Part shown: positions 1 through 10,563 of the stretch, piece after piece
Layout of the letters: every line of letters starts with the position of its first letter
Numbering within the stretch: the stretch's first letter is position 1
From: Byssochlamys sp. IMV 00236
Taxonomy: Eukaryota > Ascomycota > Eurotiomycetes > Eurotiales > Thermoascaceae
Assembly: GCA_001931875.2 (NCBI GenBank)
Contig: MSJH02000815.1
Span: 62,001-126,000, forward strand
Direction: 5' to 3'
Length of the DNA: 64,000 nucleotides
The notes under the pieces: generated by a model
What the model was told of the DNA's origin: nothing
Databases searched by the model: none
Seen by the model: the letters and a program-made list of their open reading frames with translations, nothing else
Translations under genes and position numbers: made by a program

Positions 1-1160
1 TTTCATTGGTCTCCATCCCTGGACCCAGGGAGATGGTTGATGGGTGGGAGATATCTTGTCATCATGTTCTGTCATCTGCAGTCCACTCTCATTCCAGAAA
101 GACCATGCTTTGTGGTTGGCTGTTCTTAATATTCCAACCTCGTTTCCTTGGATAAAGGAATGTGATTGGCACCATCCTATCCATGAGAACCGGGACTAAG
201 GACATCTGACGTTAGAAACATGGCCTTGACATTGCAGCTCCAGCAATCGCTACCCTCCCAGTGACTGACAGTTTTACACCAATTTTAAGGACCCTGTCAA
301 CTTAATTAAGCTCTAGTTAGCGAAAACTGATAATAGGGTCCTTTCATAGCTCTTGCGGTACAAGGAGAATCTAGAGGTGATCCTTTGTATAACAGAGACA
401 ATACTGCTTGCACTTCCCAAGAACCGGTCCAAAGCCATCTAGGAAGCTCCCCCAGGATTTAATGTCTCCCCCAAGGGATGCCTTGCATTGACCGCGCGGA
501 GTATCATCTGCCACGCTAGACAAAGCCCACGGCGCTGACGTCAAGAAATGGGCGGGTTCTAGCCCATTCTCACCCATATTATCTGGTAGGAGCTGCTCTT
601 GGTTTGCTAACTCTGAATAAGCATTGATAGCTACTCCTTTATTACCATTATCTATTACTGTTGCAGCAAAGTCCTCTCTTTATTATCATTATTGGCGTTC
701 CTTTTCTCTCCTATGCTGACAACTTGCAGTTCTTTAAGGGGAACAGCATCAAGTATTCACAATCAAAGAAGACAATGACCTTGGTATGTTAGATATTGTT
801 ACGTCCTTTGTCTAAGGATTTCCCTTTGGCCAGATCCCATGAAAGAGGCGCGGATGTAGCCACACCACAAGAGAAAATTGAGAAAATTTCTATCATCTTC
901 CACATCCATGGTGATTTCTTATAAGAAACGCTTGTCCCATACTCTTTTCCTGGTCCCACAAAGTAGAGCTTCTCAATATCTGATGCGAAGTGCTAACTTC
1001 TTAAAGGACAGCTCATCACTATAATCCCAAGGTGAGGGTCACTTACCCGACCTGGAAGACAATTTGGTAAGTGAACGCGTTGAATGACCTTGGAAGCCAT
1101 ACAACTGACTCTGTCAGATATTTCCCCTTTATATTCTCTCATTTTGTGTTTACAGGCACA
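1..1160. other. Upstream intergenic region and 5'UTR intron of the first gene
   Basis: I see no convincing gene in this stretch. The only open frames are short and lack family features. The 3' part belongs to the transcript of the following gene: a consensus donor GTAAGT starts at 1067 and an acceptor TTACAG ends at 1155, six bases before the ATG at 1161. In the frame of that ATG, the sequence upstream of the intron meets a stop (TGA at 1033-1035) with no ATG in between, so the intron lies in the 5'UTR. Whatever precedes the window could extend into bases 1-900. Confidence 0.55.
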
Positions 1161-3404
1161 ATGTCGGAGCCTCCGTTGAAACGTCTGAAATCGGCCAGCT
1201 CCGATACCAGAAGCCATTCTTCTGGTAGCCTTCCCACAACAGTGCATCTGGAAGATGTGCCACGAGCGCAGACACGACCACCACGCATTGACACTACTAT
1301 GCGCTCTGGGGTTCCGTTTCAGCAAGACACCAGTGGTCCTCCGCTCACCCCAGCCATGCGGGCGACCAATTTGAAGACTATTTCGCCTCAAGTTTCTCCT
1401 ACATCTGTACCTCTTCCCTGGAATGAACAATTCGCCTCGACATCCTCTCGCAGTCTAGGAGAACGTACTCTATCTATGTCACAGTCACAGACGCCTCGAC
1501 AACAGACGATACAATTTGCGGAAGATCCTTTCACACGTACAAATAAACGGAACATAAATTTTAGTCATAACCCCCCGAGACCGCATCGAGAGATCAATAT
1601 CGGTACAGCTGCTCCCCCGCCACGATGGGTCTTAGTGGAAGACGCGCCCACCCAACAGGATCCAAGCGCATGGGAAGAGAAATCGCGAGCACGATTGGCA
1701 CGGGGGAAGTCTATCGGGAGACAGAGTGCAGCCAGTGCTGAGCCTGAAACACAGCCTGGAACCCGTGCACGCTGGGATCAGGAACTGAGAAAACTCAGGT
1801 GGCAGTTTGAACCAGGATCCCCCAGCGCACGTGGAGAGTTATCGGAAGCAGGATGGCAAGAGGCTGCATGGAGGAGGCTTGAAGAAGCTCTTAGAGATCC
1901 AAAGATACGGCAAGAGTTAAGAGAGAAGATCAGTGTCGGCCCTTTAGACAACACTATTTACAGTCTAGAGGATCCGTTGCCACCTATGCCCCCAGCTCCG
2001 ACCTTCTCTGGTGCGCAAGTGAGGAAGCCCTCAATTCCTGAATCTTCTGCATCGCTGTCGACGATGAAGGAGTCTACCTACTACTATCCCGATTACGACC
2101 GTCCCTCCCTGGCGGTTCAACCTGGTACCTATGCTCCAGGAAGAGGAGGTCCAGCGAGCATGGCGCGCAGAGCTTTGGATCAGATGAGAACTGCGATCGC
2201 TCTCTGGACAAACAATAATACTCCTTGGCGAGGATCAGAAACTGCGCCTATGATTTCGCATAGTAACTCTGAAGAACGACGGTCTAAGGAAGCGCGTCGG
2301 CCACCGCAGAGCTCACAGAATTACCTGACTACTGATGAAGAACGCCAGCAGCAACTGGCTGAGAACGATTATTCAGAATACCAGGAGGAGCCTATGGGTA
2401 AGTACAAATATCTTTGGTTTACTGTTGTATTCTTATTTCTGGCAATGTTCTGCTGTCTTTTCCTGTATTCTTTCAAGATCATCAGATGAAAATTAGTCGT
2501 CCGATCTGTAAATGGACATCTTGTTGATAGACATGACCGACAACACAGAGCGTGAGTGTATGTACATAGTACAGAGCGCGAAGTGGCAGGATAAAGGCAA
2601 ATACGGCTGATACTTTCTTTTAACTCATCCCTTGCATGCAAATTGTTCCTAGTATACGCAGAAAGACTGATTCATCTCAATTTCCATAGGATATCGATCC
2701 ACTTACAACATTCCTCGGAACGATCCGCAGCCAACCAGGTCCTTGGTCTCAAGAAGTGAACAAGAAATCGCAACGCTCTCTCAACCAGCACATGGACTCC
2801 CAGAAGCGACCTCCAATGAAAGACGACGGGAAGCAGTGGAATCACTCGTGAATCTAAGAACAGGTAACGTCAATCTGGCCAGCTCGTAATTTGGAGTCTT
2901 CGTGTTCATTGCAAGGCTGATAGATTTCCAGGTGGACAACCAGCGCAAGAGGCGCGTCCGACAACAGGAGGAAAACAGATTCCCGATAGTGCAGGTCAGA
3001 GGCTACGGGCCCAGCAGCAATTAAAGGTCGATCAGATCGGGAAGGAGGAACAGCAGGAGCGTTTCCCTAAGCGTCCTCCATTCCGGCGGATGAAGATATG
3101 GTCTGGTATATGGCTTCCGAAAGAAGATATTGACGAAGATGAGCTCGCGCAATTGGCACAGATCCTGCCATCAACAGACAGGCCATTCAACAGGATCAAG
3201 ACAATAACCGTGAGGGTTAGCACTACCAATGCTTCTTCCGCTTCCGAGCCTAACAGGGTTCAACGAGGCGCTAGAGGTGGAAAGAAGAGGGCCAGGGACG
3301 TAGCGCCTCAGAATGAAGAGCTGGCGGCAGCCCAGGATGAAGCTTCGGGCTCTCAAATGAAGAGGACAAGGAGGAACCCTGCGAGGAGCACAAGAAGAAA
3401 GTGA
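1161..3404 (+). CDS. Hypothetical basic, probably nuclear protein, three coding exons
   Basis: I do not recognise this protein. I read it as join(1161..2397, 2690..2863, 2932..3404), 627 residues. The start is the first ATG after a 5'UTR intron. Both introns have good signals: GTAAGT at 2398 with CCATAG at 2684-2689, and GTAACG at 2864 with TTTCCAG ending at 2931 after a CTGAT branch site. Both junctions are phase 1 and the joined frame stays open through all three exons, which is the main support. The protein is largely disordered, rich in Ser, Pro, Arg and Gln. It has a basic PPLKRLK near the N-terminus, a charged, probably helical stretch with repeated Trp at about residues 205-260, and a very basic C-terminus (GGKKRARD, then KRTRRNPARSTRRK). 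These suggest nuclear localisation; that is inference. If the 2398-2689 intron is retained, the protein instead ends at 2489 (442 residues) with a hydrophobic tail. No partner gene nearby suggests a role. Confidence 0.7.
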
Positions 3405-3794
3405 CGGGATTGGCCCAGTATGGACTAGGTAGACTGCACGCTTCAGAGTTCGCTTGAAATATAAACGGTTGGCGTTACGGATTGTTTCTAACATACGTTC
3501 TGCTCGAGTTTTGTTCATAGGTTTCTAGACTTGGTTGGCATTTGGTATCATTCAGGACTTTCGGTTTTCTTTTGCTTAGATTCAATAGTCCGGAGCTTAC
3601 ATTATCCATATATTACTATTCACCAATGTAGATTAGACATGAATTATCCTAAAGGTAGGGATTCGGTTAACCCTATTTCTCGTCACGAGATACAGGGTTC
3701 TCCAACACAAACAAGGCAAACAGGACTTAGATTCGATAGCTTTCTCATGTTTTCATCATTCATAGACCACAGCCAAACAATAACTCAGTCCGCG
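3405..3794. other. Intergenic region between the first two genes
   Basis: This holds the 3' flank of the preceding gene and the promoter and 5'UTR of the kinase-like gene. The frame of the downstream gene is open back to 3531, but the sequence there has no kinase-family character, so I treat it as untranslated. I see no RNA gene or repeat. Confidence 0.5.
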
Positions 3795-4575
3795 ATGGAG
3801 CTCGAAAATGTTACGCCTTCTGAAATCATCTTTTCGAAGAAGCTTTTTGCGTCGGATTTCTCTGTCGTCTTTCTAGTTACTGTGCGTAACCAGGAATGCG
3901 TTATGAAGGTGGTAAGTCGGCCTGCTAATGTCACTCTCAGGTATCGTATTATTGATTTCAGAAGCACCACGGAAGAGGTCCGCCGCGGTACTATGAGCGT
4001 AAAGACCGTGAATTGGATATTCACGTGCTCGAAACTACTGCTTACACCCGTTTAAGAGATAAAGGACTCTGTGATCGAGGAATTGTGCCTCGCTTCTTGG
4101 GCTCCATGAGGAAGTTCGACCAGTCGTTGTGCCAGCCTTATCTAGAAATGTTCCTAGATGACGAATACCCACCTAGTGCCATTTTCCTAGAATATATACC
4201 CAATATGGAAATGATTACGTTGAATAACTATACGCAGCAGCGGATGGATAATCTCATTGCTGGAATACGAGAGATACATAAAGCGTTGGTACTACATGGG
4301 GATCTGAAACCGAGAAATATGATGGTCGTGAAAGATGATCCAGAGAGAGTTATCTGGATAGACTTCAATCGGGCGCAAACTTATGAAGAGGCTTCGATCA
4401 CTGATTCCGAGAAATCTCTCCTAGAAGATGAGGAGATAACGCTTGTTTATTTTAAAGAATTCCTAGTCAGTTCCCCCGTTATCGAGATATATGAATCACG
4501 TTTTCTAATACTTTCTAGGAACACGATTTGGAAAAAGGGAAACTCGACAAAGCGTATATCTTTTATTGCACTTGA
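3795..4575 (+). CDS. Small fungal protein-kinase-like protein, three exons
   Basis: Read as join(3795..3911, 3962..4465, 4519..4575), 225 residues. Intron 1 is GTAAGT (3912) to TTTCAG (3961) with a GCTAAT branch site. Intron 2 uses the weaker donor GTCAGT (4466), a TTCTAATAC branch region and acceptor TTCTAG (4518). All junctions are phase 0. The protein belongs to a short, atypical kinase-like family common in filamentous fungi. Visible motifs are a VMKV segment (Lys38, candidate ATP-anchoring lysine), the catalytic loop HGDLKPRN at 151-158 (Asp153, Asn158), and IDFNRAQT at 172-179, where IDF takes the place of DFG with Asp173 as metal ligand. There is no recognisable glycine-rich loop, and the C-lobe after residue 200 is very short, ending in GKLDKAYIFYCT. 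It may be an active small-molecule or protein kinase or a pseudokinase; the sequence does not decide. It is closest in the known set to RIO/aminoglycoside-kinase-like folds, by motif style only. Confidence 0.8.
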
Positions 4576-5679
4576 TGGCTTTGTGTCTTCTGGTGTTTAG
4601 TATTATGAACAGTGTTATGACAATACACATGTGGTGCAGGGGCTTGTTCGTTGTCAGATAGACAAGAGAAGTCAAATCTCCAAAATAAAGCGACTATGCG
4701 AAATGAGAATAGATAGAAACCAGTGAACCCTCAAATTTCGACCTAGACTGTCATTAGAAAGATTCAAGCCATAATGGCTGTCTTCTCGGCCTGTAAAGTA
4801 TGGAAACATATTGTGACAACCGCACAAGGGAATATTGGCTCAGAAAGGCTCACATCTAGTTTTATGTCATTGTAGAGAGAAAAAAACCGCTCCTTATTCA
4901 AAAGCACTGTTACGAAGGCTCTGCAGACAGATCTAGGATAATAATACATTCCCTAATCCATTAGAAGGTCCAGTATCGAATCCAACCTTAATCCATGTGC
5001 CCTGCCACACCTACGTCTCTGTTAGGTGGATATGGCGACGCTGAAAGAGATACACATTCTGGGATTGAACCAGTACAGAGCTACGGAAATAACATTTTAG
5101 ATAGAAGATTTTCTGGCTGAAAATATACCTGATAAAAGAGCGAGACTTTTCCAGTTATGATCTGAGTCTTCGACATAACTTAGCTAGCCATTGTTTTATC
5201 GCTTACAAGACCTAGGAACCCATAGAATGTCATAGTCCACTTATAGCTCATTGATACCAAGGTTTCTTTTTCTCTTCGTGACTTTTTATAGCTGTAGCTA
5301 TGATATGTTATATCGACATTGCATAGTGAGTTATGTATGCATTATGACTAAGCAACGCGAAGCATTATAGATACAAACAAGGCAAACATGAATGAAGCCG
5401 TGAATAGCAGGACTTCGTGACGGACACATCGAAGGAACTGCTGTCTCCAGTTTATTGAAGGACCGTTACTTTCTTGCCAGTGATTGCAATATTTTGGAGT
5501 GGTAATGCCACTGGCGTGATATCAGAATAATGGATTGAACCAACAAGCAGGTATTCACTTACCATTGAACGAATACAGAGCTCCTCATTGAGCTACGACC
5601 TTCGCTCATCCGTTCTTGCTTAAGCTTGACCTCGTCGAATTCTGGACTAAGGGTCTAGCGGCCAAGGACTTTTGGCAAT
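4576..5679. other. Intergenic region, no gene seen
   Basis: About 1.1 kb of mixed-composition sequence between the kinase-like gene and CFT2. I see no open frame with family features, no tRNA-like cloverleaf and no tandem repeat. The part just upstream of 5680 should contain the CFT2 promoter. No clear TATA box is placed well enough to call. Confidence 0.5.
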
Positions 5680-8600
5680 ATGTTCAATTTTACGCCTCTT
5701 CTGGGCGCGCAGTCGTCATCTTCAAGGGCGTCTCAGTCTATATTGGAGCTTGATGGTGGAATCAAGATTCTGGTGGGCGTCGGTTGGGATGAGACCTTCG
5801 ACACATTGGATCTCTCAGAGCTAGAGAAGTAGGCCATTCCTATATATGGGAGACAAGATCATTACATGTTAACTAGTATTTTAATTAGGCATATCCCTAC
5901 GCTTTCGCTCATTCTTCTGACCCATGCAACGCCCGCGCATCTGGGTGCCTTTGCGCACTGCTGCAAGACATTCCCTCTTTTCACCCAAATCCCCGTCTAT
6001 GCCACAAGTCCTGTGATCGCTTTGGGACGGACACTCCTTCAAGATCTCTATGCTTCTGCACCGCTCGCCGCTACCTTCCTACCGAAGGCCTCCATATCTG
6101 AACCCGGGGCTTCTACATCAGCTGCGTCTGCGGCCGCGTCTGCCTCGGGAGCGGCGGCGAATACAGATGGCGGAATTTCGAGCCCGATTCTACTTCCACC
6201 ACCGACTCCGGAAGAGATCGCAAGATACTTCTCTCTCATCCACCCCTTGAAATACTCCCAGCCGCATCAACCGCTACCTTCGCCCTTCTCGCCGCCCCTA
6301 AATGGTCTCACGCTAACGGCCTACAATGCGGGACATACCGTCGGAGGTACTATATGGCACATCCAACATGGCATGGAGTCTATTGTATATGCGGTCGATT
6401 GGAATCAAGCGCGCGAAAACGTAGTTGCGGGAGCGGCCTGGTTTGGAGGCGCTGGAGCCAGCGGGACAGAGGTGATAGAACAATTGCGCAAACCGACGGC
6501 TTTGGTCTGCAGCAGCAAAGGAGGAGACAAGTTTGCCGTGTCTGGAGGACGGAAGAAACGTGACGATCTACTCTTGGATATGATCCGGAGTAGCGTCTCT
6601 AAGGGCGGTACGGTCTTGATTCCCACCGACAGCAGTGCTCGAGTACTTGAACTGGCGTATACCCTGGAACATGCATGGCGTAATGCTGCCGAAGATGGAA
6701 GTGGAGACAATCAGCTGAAAGACGCACAGTTATACTTGGCTGGGAAAAAAGCTCATGGAACCATGAGACTCGCGAGGAGTCTTCTGGAGTGGATGGACGA
6801 GAGTATCGTCCGCGAGTTTGAAGGCGTCGAGGGTATCGACGCGACTGCTCCCGAACGTTCACAAGGCAGAACCGATTCACAAGTTCGAGGGGGAGCAAGC
6901 CAAAGTCAAGACAAGAAAGGGGCGAAAACTGCAGGACCCTTCGCGTTCAAACATCTAAAGATTGTCGAACGCAAGAGGAAGCTTCGAAAGGTCCTCTCTG
7001 ACCAGGCACCTAAAGTTATCTTAGCTTCTGATACATCGCTGGACTGGGGCTACGCCAAAGACACTTTCCGCCACATTGCCGAAGGACCGCACAACTTAAT
7101 CGTACTGACCGAGACACTCCCCTCCCAGAAATCATTTGAAGACGCGCAGGAAGCTGACAGAGTGACGCTTGGTCGCATGATATGGCAATGGTATCAAGAA
7201 CGAAAGGACGGCGTTGCCTTGGAGAAAGCCTTGGATGGAGAACTTCTTGAGCAAGTCCATAGTGGTGGGAGGGAGATCACTCTGACCGATGTTCAACGGG
7301 CCCCCCTTGGCCCTAACGAGCAATTGTTATATCAGCAGTACCTCGCCACGAAGAGGCAATTACAAAATACTTCTCAAGTTCGGGGCGACGGTAACCTCGA
7401 TAATACGGCCGATGCACTGGATGACGGGGCCAGTTCAACCGAGTCAGAAGACTCCGACTCAGAGCAGCAAGGAAAAGTCTTGAACTTTTCCGTATCATTG
7501 GCCCATTCCAATCGAAATAAGCTAGGACTCAGTGACGAGGACCTGGGTGTCAATGTTCTTTTACGACGAAAGAACGTCTATGATTACGATGTTCGCGGGA
7601 AAAAGGGCCGTGAACGAATGTTCCCCTATGTTGCCCCTAGAAGGCGTGGGGACGAATACGGCGAGTTTATTCGGCCAGAGGAATATCTTAGGGCGGAGGA
7701 GCGTGAAGAAGCCGAGATGCAGCAACGCAGGCCCGATTCCCAGGGAGAGACCAAGGTTGGCCAGAAACGCCGATGGGATGAGACGGGGCCAAATGGAAGG
7801 AGACTGTCCGGAGGCGCAGGCAAACGCCAGCCCCTATCCCGAGACGGGAATAAAAGGGGCTCAAGTACTGCAGACGACCTTAGTGTTGGTGACGAAATGG
7901 CAGTTGACGGCGTGGAAGGTTCTGACAGCTCTGAGGATGAGGATGACGCGCAAGTTTCTGAGGAGCCTTCCAGAGCGGTGTATATCAAGTCGACGATGAC
8001 AGTTAATGCCCGCATTGCTTTCATTGACTTCAGTGGTTTGCATGACAAGCGAAGTCTGGAGATGCTTATTCCCTTGATTCAGCCACGCAAACTGATACTC
8101 GTCGGCGGTACCAAAGAGGAGACCACAGCTTTGGCAGAGGAATGCCGTAACTTACTCGCTGCCAAGGCCGGTGCAGACTCTTCCACCGCAGCTGCCGTGG
8201 ATATTTTCACACCTGCAAATGGGGATACCATCGATGCTAGTGTGGATACCAGTGCTTGGATGGTTAAATTGAGCAACAATCTTGTCAGGCGCTTGAAGTG
8301 GCAGCATGTGCGCAGTCTGGGCGTCGTCGCGCTAACGGCTCAATTGAGAGGACCAGAACTTCTTCCACCTAGCGATGATACGGCCGAGTCGGCCAACAAG
8401 AAGCAAAAGTTGTTGAAGGAGGAAGCGGACTCTGTCGACGGCTTGACGGAGCAGCCAATGAAGCCGTCAGCAGCGAAGAATGACGTCTTCCCTGTTCTTG
8501 ATGTTTTGCCAGCAAATATGGCGGCCGGGACGAGATCCATGACACGGCCGTTGCATGTTGGTGATCTTCGACTTGCTGACTTGCGGAAACTGATGCAGGC

Positions 8601-8811
8601 CGCTGGCCACAGTGCGGATTTCCGCGGTGAAGGAACACTGCTTATCGATGGGATCGTGGCCGTGAGGAAATCTGGCACTGGTAAAATCGAAGTCGAGGCT
8701 GCAGCTCAGGCAGCTGTGGGAAGTCCACTGGCGGGTGGCCGGGGAGAAGGAAGCTTCTTGGCCGTGAAAAGAAAGATATATGAAGGTCTTGCCGTTGTGG
8801 CCGGCGGGTAG
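5680..8811 (+). CDS. CFT2: Cleavage and polyadenylation factor subunit Cft2 (CPSF100 homologue)
   Basis: Read as join(5680..5828, 5889..8811), 1023 residues. The intron runs from GTAGGC to TTAATTAG (60 nt) and splits a Lys codon; its removal restores a continuous Cft2 N-terminus (MFNFTPLLGAQ, later SELEK then HIPTLSLILLTH). Cft2/CPSF100 is the non-catalytic partner of the nuclease Ysh1/CPSF73 in the nuclear complex that cleaves and polyadenylates pre-mRNA. The order is a metallo-beta-lactamase core (about 1-250), a beta-CASP region with GKKAHGTMRLARS and ILASDTSLDWG, a long acidic/basic disordered insert with SSTESEDSDSE and SSEDEDDAQ, a segment VYIKSTMTVNARIAFIDFSG resembling an RNA-metabolising MBL tail, and the conserved C-terminus (PLHVGDLRLADLRK, GIVAVRK). 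As usual for CPSF100, the HxHxDH metal motif is degenerate: H62-ATPA-H67. The segment usually read as LVDVGWDE is LVGVGWDE here. The protein is longer than animal CPSF100 because of low-complexity insertions. Confidence 0.95.
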
Positions 8812-9397
8812 ACCTTAGTCAGGTCTCTTTCGCCATGATTGTCTATGCTATGTTCAATTCCCAAGACAGACCTTCGATTTCAACACGAATGTATTCTATA
8901 CCCTGTTCTATTCAAACACGTGTGTTCCATCTTTGAACCTTTCCATAGACCCAAAGACATTGGCTTTTTACTTGCTCCACGTCGATCTGGTAGTTCGTGC
9001 TTTGTTACCCAAACACTGGAGTATAAACGAGCACCCACTTCTCCTGTACTGGGTTGAGTCACCATGCATCATGACTCTTTCCAGATGAAGGAGCTACGAC
9101 GTAGCTGTCACGTCGAGGAATATTGTCACTGTGAAGATGATGGATCGTCTTGACCGCTACGTGAAGCAAACAGATGTGTCATACCGAGTCACTTCTCAAC
9201 TGCTATATAACTATACGGAAATATCCTCTCTTCTGTTGTCTCCCTTCTATGATTTTTCCATCTACCGAAATTATCAAGCTCATATCCATCTCTCTCTGTA
9301 CTTGAAGCTAAAGCATCTCTCATTTCCATAAGAATCAACCTACAATATACACACTTCCCACAACCATTCTTGAACTTCTATATCAAAAACAACATCG
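8812..9397. other. Intergenic region with the promoter of the next gene
   Basis: No gene is seen. A TATA-like TATATAA lies at 9204-9210, about 190 bases before the ATG at 9398. It is followed by pyrimidine-rich sequence typical of fungal start regions (TCTCTTCTGTTGTCTCCC at about 9228). The TATA call is tentative because such strings occur by chance. Confidence 0.4.
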
Positions 9398-10195
9398 ATG
9401 GCTCCTCCTCGTCGATACATCACGCTAGACGGCCAGCCTCCACTCGGAGGACTCCCTCCAAACGTAGCTGCCGCCATGCAGCATCGAGCACGCGAGTCTC
9501 CTCCACCATACACCGCAGCTCCAGCTCCGTCTGCTACTCAACCTCCGCCACAGCATGGACACCCCGTCGCCATCAACATCATCCCAGAAGCAACAGTCTG
9601 CTACGTCCCCCGTCCAATCATCGGTGCGAACCCCAGCTGGCAGCCATGGACACCACTCGTCATCACACGCACACCTCCCAACGCACCCAGCTGCAGCTGT
9701 CATGATACAAACCCCGCCAAACAACCCCCTGCAGCATCAAACAACCCACCCTTCCCACCGGGTAGTAACATGCCCGGTACGACCGATAGTCATCCAGTCA
9801 CTCTCTCCTCTGGAGCCGGCTACATCTTCCCAACGAACCACACGACCATCCATCTCATCGAGCCGAACTTCCTTCCTTGCGCGCACCCTCCGAGACAATT
9901 CAAATGGCGCGTCTACAAAGTTCCCACGACTCTATCCCTATCTGAGCTTATCGAGAAGGTTTGCGTTGTCGATTGTCCAGAGGGCAAGACGGCTGTTAAG
10001 GGAATCGTGGAGTGTATCGAATTAGGCGATGGGTGTTGGTTGCGAGGGCCGGAGTTCTGGATGGGAAAGGGGAAAGGGGAAGAGGATGCGATGAAGGGGA
10101 AGGTGAAGAAGACGCTGGCGAGTATTGGGTGGGACGAGAAGAGGGGAAGTGTGGCGAAGCCGGTTTGGCTTGCGGTTGTGGTGGAGTATGTTTGA
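9398..10195 (+). CDS. Proline-rich hypothetical protein with a conserved-looking C-terminal domain
   Basis: I do not recognise this 265-residue, intron-less protein. The ATG is preceded by CATCG and is the first in a long untranslated leader. The N-terminal ~150 residues are low-complexity and rich in Pro, Thr, Ser and His (PPPYTAAPAPSATQPPPQHG). The C-terminal ~115 residues look folded: they begin around GYIFPTNHTTIHLI, contain FKWRVYKVPTTLSLSELIEKV and DGCWLRGPEFWMGKGKGEE, and end in KPVWLAVVVEYV. That layout, a disordered N-terminus followed by a compact Trp-rich domain, recalls fungal hypothetical proteins found widely in Pezizomycotina, but I cannot attach a function. There is no signal peptide or membrane segment. 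The gene is convergent with the DOMON-b561 gene, 368 bases away. Confidence 0.75.
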   Translation: MAPPRRYITLDGQPPLGGLPPNVAAAMQHRARESPPPYTAAPAPSATQPPPQHGHPVAINIIPEATVCYVPRPIIGANPSWQPWTPLVITRTPPNAPSCSCHDTNPAKQPPAASNNPPFPPGSNMPGTTDSHPVTLSSGAGYIFPTNHTTIHLIEPNFLPCAHPPRQFKWRVYKVPTTLSLSELIEKVCVVDCPEGKTAVKGIVECIELGDGCWLRGPEFWMGKGKGEEDAMKGKVKKTLASIGWDEKRGSVAKPVWLAVVVEYV

Positions 10196-10563
10196 GAGGT
10201 AGTCTATGCTCTTTTATTGTTATTCTTTTTAGGGAATGCTTCCTTGGGTCTTGTGAGAAGAAGATTTTGGATTATTACTTTGGAGAAATTGAGGGCTAGG
10301 CTTTGTGCGATGTTTGCTTGGTCCAGTTTGACATCGTGTTATGTACCTGCGGATATTGTGTTATGATGTGTGGTAATTGGGGACATTTCATTTCTCTCTC
10401 CAAGTATTGTGGTTTGGGTTTTATTATTGGCTTTTGTCGGACATGCGAGTATGTAGCAGCATAATTGAGAAGATTGAAATTCATATGACGTATATTCATC
10501 ATTCATGGTTTTGTTGTTAAATATCCGAAGGCCAAGTGTACAGAAAAGAATATAAAAAAGATA
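10196..10563. other. Convergent intergenic spacer
   Basis: This spacer holds the 3' ends of two converging transcripts. It is T-rich on the plus strand after 10196 and has A-rich runs (AAAAGAATATAAAAAAG near 10543), which on the minus strand would flank the end of the DOMON-b561 gene. I see no separate gene. Confidence 0.5.

Noticed and set aside
371..577. 68-codon minus-strand open frame
   Set aside because: No family features, no conserved motif and no splice context; length is within chance for this composition.
993..1430. 145-codon minus-strand open frame
   Set aside because: It lies antisense to the first exon and 5'UTR intron of the 1161-3404 gene and is rich in Arg, Cys and Trp, typical of an opposite-strand shadow.
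3531..3794. N-terminal extension of the kinase-like protein
   Set aside because: The frame is open, but the sequence has no similarity in style to the family, and the family's usual start fits the ATG at 3795.
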